Translations under genes and position numbers: made by a program | Notes under the pieces: generated by a model | What the model saw: only the letters and a program-made list of their open reading frames with translations | The model's database searches: none | What the model was told of the DNA's origin: nothing | Assembly: GCF_000022565.1 (NCBI RefSeq) | Contig: NC_012483.1 | Span: 992,001 to 1,056,000 of the forward strand | From: Acidobacterium capsulatum ATCC 51196 | Lineage (GTDB): Bacteria; Acidobacteriota; Terriglobia; Terriglobales; Acidobacteriaceae | Length of the DNA stretch: 64,000 nucleotides | Direction: 5' to 3' | In this document: positions 61,017 through 64,000 of the stretch, piece after piece | Numbering within the stretch: the first letter of the stretch is position 1 | How the letters are laid out: each line of letters begins with the position of its first letter

Positions 61017-61928
61017 TCACCCGTTTGAAAGGCACTCTCCCCGGAAAGCCCTATAGAGATGATGCATGGGGCCCCGGCCCCGCCCAATTGGGTAGGCGGC
61101 CTCCATCGCCTCCTTTACATATTGCTTGGCGGCGGCCACGGCTGCCTCGGCGGAGTCGCCCAGTACCAGGCGGCAGAGCAGCGCCGAAGAGAAGGCGCAG
61201 CCGGTGCCGTGCGTGGCCCGGGTGGCCAGATGCCTGCCCGGAAACCACTGCGCTTCGCCCTCCGGCGTAGCCAGCAGATCATCGGGCGGATCCAGATGGC
61301 CCCCGGTGGCGGCCACCCGCAGCCCGGCCGTGGCGGCCAGCGCCTCGGCGGCGGCCCGCATCTGTTCGCGGTTCGTTACCGGAAGGCCGGTGAGGGCAGC
61401 CAGTTCGTCGAGGTTGGGGGTGATCCAGCCGGTTTGGGGCAGCAGTTGCTCTCGGAGGAGGGTCTGTCCCGAAGCATCCAGCAGGTCGCGCCCCGAACTC
61501 GACCGCAGGACCGGGTCTAGAACCACCCGCTCGCGCGGAAACGAAAAATCGCGCAGCCAGGCGGCGACCGTGGCGACATTTTCCCCCGATCCGAGCATCC
61601 CAATCTTGACTCCGGCAATCGGCAGGTCCTGCTGGAGGCAACGGAGGGTCTCGCCGAGGAGGGCTGAATCGACCGGCTGGCTGCGGAGCACGCCCTGGGT
61701 GGACTGCACGGTGAGAGCCGTCACCGCCGAGACTCCGTAGAGCTGGCAGGCGGCGAAGACCTTCAGGTCGGCCGTGATGCCGGCGCCCGAGGAAGGGTCA
61801 AAGCCGGCAATGGTGAGGACGACAGCAGGCGCGAGGGCAGAGCTTTGGGCAGGTTCCGTTTCGGGAAGCCTTTGTTCATGCGGGTTCCCGGGATTCCCGG
61901 AAAGGAAGCCGGAGGGTTTTGAGGGCAT
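61017..61928 (-). CDS. thiD: Hydroxymethylpyrimidine/phosphomethylpyrimidine kinase
   Basis: About 303 residues from ATG 61928 (MPSKPSGFLSG), which has GGGGAA upstream; the longer frame is not needed. Ribokinase-fold signatures: VLTIAGFDPSSGAGITADLK, VKIGMLGSGENVATVAAWLR, VVLDPVLRSSSGRDLLD, and the C-terminal ATP-binding loop THGTGCAFSSALLCRL with catalytic Asp equivalent replaced in position by the usual Cys/Gly-type G-T-G-C-A motif. It phosphorylates HMP and HMP-phosphate for thiamin synthesis. No thiamin riboswitch is visible upstream. Confidence 0.93.
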   Translation of the reverse strand: MPSKPSGFLSGNPGNPHEQRLPETEPAQSSALAPAVVLTIAGFDPSSGAGITADLKVFAACQLYGVSAVTALTVQSTQGVLRSQPVDSALLGETLRCLQQDLPIAGVKIGMLGSGENVATVAAWLRDFSFPRERVVLDPVLRSSSGRDLLDASGQTLLREQLLPQTGWITPNLDELAALTGLPVTNREQMRAAAEALAATAGLRVAATGGHLDPPDDLLATPEGEAQWFPGRHLATRATHGTGCAFSSALLCRLVLGDSAEAAVAAAKQYVKEAMEAAYPIGRGRGPMHHLYRAFRGECLSNG

Positions 61929-62110
61929 CGATGGTTCCCCTTTTGAGCCAGCGTAAACCGCCCGGGGGCGGCCGGCCAACCTCTCCCACTTTGGTGGGAG
62001 GCGGCTCCGAAGATTTGTAACCGCGACAGGCACGATCAGGAAAACCCTATTTGTAACTGTTTTTGTACTTTAATTCTCCGGGGCAAAAGTTGCTAAATGA
62101 TTGCGGCAGT

Positions 62111-62140
62111 TTGACTTAGATTTTGAAGTCCGGGTAAAAT
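62111..62140 (+). promoter_or_regulatory. Sigma-70 type promoter of rlpA
   Basis: TTGACT (62111-62116) and TAAAAT (62135-62140) are separated by 18 bases, followed by AGGAGGAG (62148-62155) and the rlpA ATG at 62157. The leader would be very short. One of the clearest promoters in the window. Confidence 0.75.
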
Positions 62141-62156
62141 CTGCTTCAGGAGGAGT

Positions 62157-62675
62157 ATGAATCCTATCGAAAGAAACCGCGATTCTGCGAATCGAAGACA
62201 TCTGCATCCGGTAGGCGTCGCTGTCATGATCCTTGTTGGTCTGGCGGGCGCTCAGGCATCCACCCCAACCATTCGTCCTGCTTTGCAGGCAGAGCATGCG
62301 GCTCCGGCCGTCAAAAGAGTACGTCGTCACCATCACTGGTACCAAATTGGCATCGCCTCCTGGTATGGCAAGTTCTTCCAGGGCAAGGAAACTGCCAGCG
62401 GTGAACCGTACAACATGAATGCAATGACCTGCGCTCACCGCACTTTGCCGCTAGGCTCGCTGGTGCGCGTGACCAACCTGCGGAATGACAAATCGGTCGT
62501 CGTTCGCGTTAACGATCGGGGTCCACTTCCCGAAAATCGCGTGATTGACCTGTCTTATGCCGCCGCAGGCTTCCTGGGCCTTCGCCATTCCGGCACCGCG
62601 CCGGTGCGTATTGAGCTGATCAAGACCAATGCTCAGCTTGCGCAACTCTCTTATCCGCTGACCCCTGCGCGATAA
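62157..62675 (+). CDS. rlpA: RlpA-like double-psi beta-barrel protein
   Basis: 172 residues with an N-terminal hydrophobic export segment (VGVAVMILVGLAGAQAST) and a single RlpA domain: IGIASWYGKFFQGKETASGE, MTCAHRTLPLGSLVRVTNLR, VVVRVNDRGPLPENRVIDLS and AAAGFLGLRHSGTAPVRIEL. The catalytic-type Asp in VNDRGP is present. RlpA proteins are lytic transglycosylases or septal wall proteins. No SPOR domain is present, so the short form. It has its own promoter and a terminator before pyrF. Confidence 0.93.
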   Translation: MNPIERNRDSANRRHLHPVGVAVMILVGLAGAQASTPTIRPALQAEHAAPAVKRVRRHHHWYQIGIASWYGKFFQGKETASGEPYNMNAMTCAHRTLPLGSLVRVTNLRNDKSVVVRVNDRGPLPENRVIDLSYAAAGFLGLRHSGTAPVRIELIKTNAQLAQLSYPLTPAR

Positions 62676-62693
62676 CGAGAACCCACTCCGGAG

Positions 62694-62723
62694 GGCGGTG
62701 CGCTGGTATGATCCCGCACCGCC
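62694..62723 (+). terminator. Hairpin between rlpA and pyrF
   Basis: A 9-bp stem (GGCGGTGCG and CGCACCGCC) with a 12-base loop begins 18 bases after the rlpA stop and is followed by a weak T-rich stretch. Probable rlpA terminator. Confidence 0.7.
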
Positions 62724-62788
62724 TGTTCCGTTTGTGGCGCATCTCTTCTATAGTGACTGAGATCCCCCTCCCGAGAAGGTTGCCGACC

Positions 62789-63514
62789 ATGAGTACTGAT
62801 CTCCATCCCCGCCTGCCGCAGGACCGACTGATTGTCGCCCTCGACTTCCCTAACGCGTTGCAAACATTGGAGTTCACGGAACGGCTGGAGCAGACCTGCC
62901 GGTGGGTGAAGGTTGGCCTGGAGCTGTTTGTGGCCGAAGGGCCGGGCATTGTGGCTTCGCTGGCGGCGCAGGGCTTCTCGGTTTTTCTGGATCTCAAGTT
63001 GCATGACATTCCCAATACGGTGGCCGGGGCCGTACGCACGGCTTCGGCAGCGGGCGCGCGGCTGTTGACGGTGCATGCCAGTGGCGGCCCGGCAATGTTG
63101 AGCGCCGCGGCCGAGGCGGCGGCCGGGGTTGCGGCAGCGCCTCAGCTTTTGGCGGTTACCGTGTTGACCAGCATGGACTTAGGGCAGCTCCAGGCGGTGG
63201 GCGTGAATGACACCCCGGCGGTGCAGGTGGCCCGGCTGGCGAAGACCGCCTGGGACTCGGGCATTCGCGGGCTGGTGTGCAGCGCCGAAGAGGTGACGGC
63301 GACGCGCGGCGCGCACCCGGAGATGACGCTGGTAGTTCCGGGCATTCGCCCGGCTGGGGCGGCGGCTGGCGACCAGAAGCGGGTGGCGACGCCGGCCAGC
63401 GCCATGGCGGCCGGAGCTGATTACCTGGTGGTGGGGCGGCCGATCACGCAGTCGGCGGACCCGGCGGCGGCGGCGCAGAAGATTCTGGAAGAGATCGCCT
63501 CTGTGGAAATGTGA
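62789..63514 (+). CDS. pyrF: Orotidine 5'-phosphate decarboxylase
   Basis: About 241 residues from ATG 62789, with AGAAGG upstream; the frame opening at 62708 is inside the terminator hairpin and is rejected. Signatures: LIVALDFPNALQTLEF, WVKVGLELFVAEGP, FLDLKLHDIPNTVAGA (catalytic Asp-Lys-Asp network) and VPGIRPAGAAAGDQKRVATP with GADYLVVGRPI for phosphate binding. It makes UMP, the last step of pyrimidine synthesis. The stop codon TGA lies inside the first inverted repeat of the following repeat cluster. Confidence 0.97.
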   Translation: MSTDLHPRLPQDRLIVALDFPNALQTLEFTERLEQTCRWVKVGLELFVAEGPGIVASLAAQGFSVFLDLKLHDIPNTVAGAVRTASAAGARLLTVHASGGPAMLSAAAEAAAGVAAAPQLLAVTVLTSMDLGQLQAVGVNDTPAVQVARLAKTAWDSGIRGLVCSAEEVTATRGAHPEMTLVVPGIRPAGAAAGDQKRVATPASAMAAGADYLVVGRPITQSADPAAAAQKILEEIASVEM

Positions 63515-63530
63515 ATGGGGATTCGCATTT
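63507..63530. repeat. Inverted repeat copy 1 (pyrF stop)
   Basis: Arms AAATGTGAAT (63507-63516) and ATTCGCATTT (63521-63530) pair over 10 bp with one G-T wobble around a GGGG loop. It overlaps the pyrF stop codon. Confidence 0.8.
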
Positions 63531-63588
63531 TCAGGCAGAAAATGGCGTAGTTTTCAGGTAAACCTCACATTCCAATAGGCTTGCCGTC

Positions 63589-63610
63589 AATGTGAATGCG
63601 GATTCGCATT
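63589..63610. repeat. Inverted repeat copy 2
   Basis: Arms AATGTGAAT (63589-63597) and ATTCGCATT (63602-63610) around GCGG. Same consensus as copy 1, again with one wobble. A half-site TCACATTCC occurs just upstream at 63564-63572. Confidence 0.8.
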
Positions 63611-63664
63611 TTCTGTGAAAAACAGGCCGGATTGCCGGTTTAAGTCTTTTGTCTATAATCATTT

Positions 63665-63708
63665 GCGCGGAATGTGAATCTGGATTCACATTCCGCGCTT
63701 ATTTTTTT
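63665..63708 (+). terminator. Inverted repeat copy 3, a strong terminator
   Basis: Two 15-base arms (63665-63679 and 63684-63698) pair perfectly around a CTGG loop; the core is AATGTGAAT and ATTCACATT extended by GCGCGG and CCGCGC. The stem is followed by TTATTTTTTT. This has every feature of an intrinsic terminator and is the longest copy of the repeat family. Confidence 0.88.
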
Positions 63709-63775
63709 CGGCTGATTGCAGAGCATGATGTTTTACGGTTTAACTCATTGATAATGGATGCTTTACGGGATGAAA

Positions 63776-63803
63776 GAGAATGCGATTGCGGATTCACATT
63801 CTC
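63776..63803. repeat. Inverted repeat copy 4 (diverged)
   Basis: Arms GAGAATGCGATT (63776-63787) and ATTCACATTCTC (63792-63803) around GCGG pair at 10 of 12 positions. Core and loop match copy 2. Confidence 0.65.
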
Positions 63804-64000
63804 GCATGAGATGGATGCATTCCGCGCATCTTATTCATTCGATGTGACTTGCTTGCGGAATGGGAGGGTGAATGAGGATTTCGGTGGAAGGGATACGCTA
63901 TTTCCATGATAGCTGGAGGAGCAGATTTTTCCGGCGTTTTGGGGGGCCTCGGGGGCTGGAGCCCGTACCCTTCATGGGCGTGAGGGACCCTTCGCTGTGC

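Larger units (their letters stand above)
63515..64000. other. Non-coding end of window with repeat cluster
   Basis: No convincing gene follows pyrF. The stretch is more AT-rich than the rest of the window and holds copies 2-4 of the inverted repeat and further partial motifs (TGTGACTTGC, GCGGAATG) up to about 63900. A frame of 86 codons (63649-63909) crosses two copies and only reflects the repeat. The final 90 bases are GC-rich and unidentified. Confidence 0.6.

Noticed and set aside
61929-62156. Thiamin (TPP) riboswitch before thiD
   Set aside because: I looked on the thiD strand for the conserved CTGAGA and ACC-TGATC-type elements and found no convincing pair.
62708-62788. Upstream start of pyrF
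   Set aside because: It begins inside the rlpA terminator hairpin; the ATG at 62789 has an SD and matches the family N terminus.
63649-63909. 86-codon frame at the right end of the window
   Set aside because: It crosses two copies of the inverted repeat; its two C-x-S/C-G-F-T-F motifs are translations of the repeat, not a protein domain.
1-64000. Mobile elements, CRISPR arrays, tRNA or rRNA genes
   Set aside because: No transposase or integrase motif, no regularly spaced repeat array, and no cloverleaf-like sequence was seen in the intergenic regions. The repeat cluster at 63507-63803 has irregular spacing and palindromic units, unlike CRISPR.

Overview
The window looks like a chromosomal segment of an Acidobacteriota bacterium (class Terriglobia, probably Acidobacteriaceae). 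This rests on three large TonB-dependent receptors with N-terminal carboxypeptidase-regulatory-like plugs, a PadR regulator paired with a duplicated FtsX/MacB-type orphan permease, and two membrane-anchored regulators with the Acidobacteria-type N-terminal winged-helix-like domain. No species is assigned. I saw no rRNA, tRNA, CRISPR array, prophage or transposase.

Left part (1-33.3 kb): carbohydrate scavenging. A GatZ/KbaZ tail and an M20 peptidase are followed by a secreted clan GH-D alpha-galactosidase-like enzyme, tex, a secreted GH42 beta-galactosidase, a GH29 alpha-L-fucosidase and TonB receptor 1. A transmembrane regulator with two periplasmic malectin-like domains follows. Divergent from it are TonB receptor 2 and a GH51-like arabinofuranosidase carrying a ricin-type lectin domain. 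After the permease/PadR pair and an RluA-like protein come a GH31 enzyme with an alpha-xylosidase-type active site and TonB receptor 3. Together these enzymes would remove fucose, galactose, xylose and arabinose side chains, as found on xyloglucan (inference).

Middle (33.7-52.6 kb): sensing and an unusual respiratory-like operon. A second transmembrane regulator, a TPR protein and a YceI protein precede a tightly overlapping six-gene operon: polyprenyl diphosphate synthase, ABC permease, ABC ATPase, a CcoN-like membrane protein that seems to lack the CuB histidines, a small membrane protein, and a fusion of an MFS-like transporter with CcoO-like and CcoP-like cytochrome c domains. This is the best candidate for an undescribed system. 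A convergent light-signalling operon follows (heme oxygenase, bacteriophytochrome, response regulator, hybrid kinase), then a divergent periplasmic-propeller diguanylate cyclase.

Right part (52.6-64 kb): housekeeping. It holds ybbA-ybbP with divergent tesA, truB, a pterin operon (two PTPS/QueD paralogues plus folE), a membrane glycosyltransferase, a TlpA-like thioredoxin, a small HMA-like protein, thiD, rlpA and pyrF. The window ends in a non-coding stretch with at least four copies of a short inverted repeat; one copy is a strong terminator.
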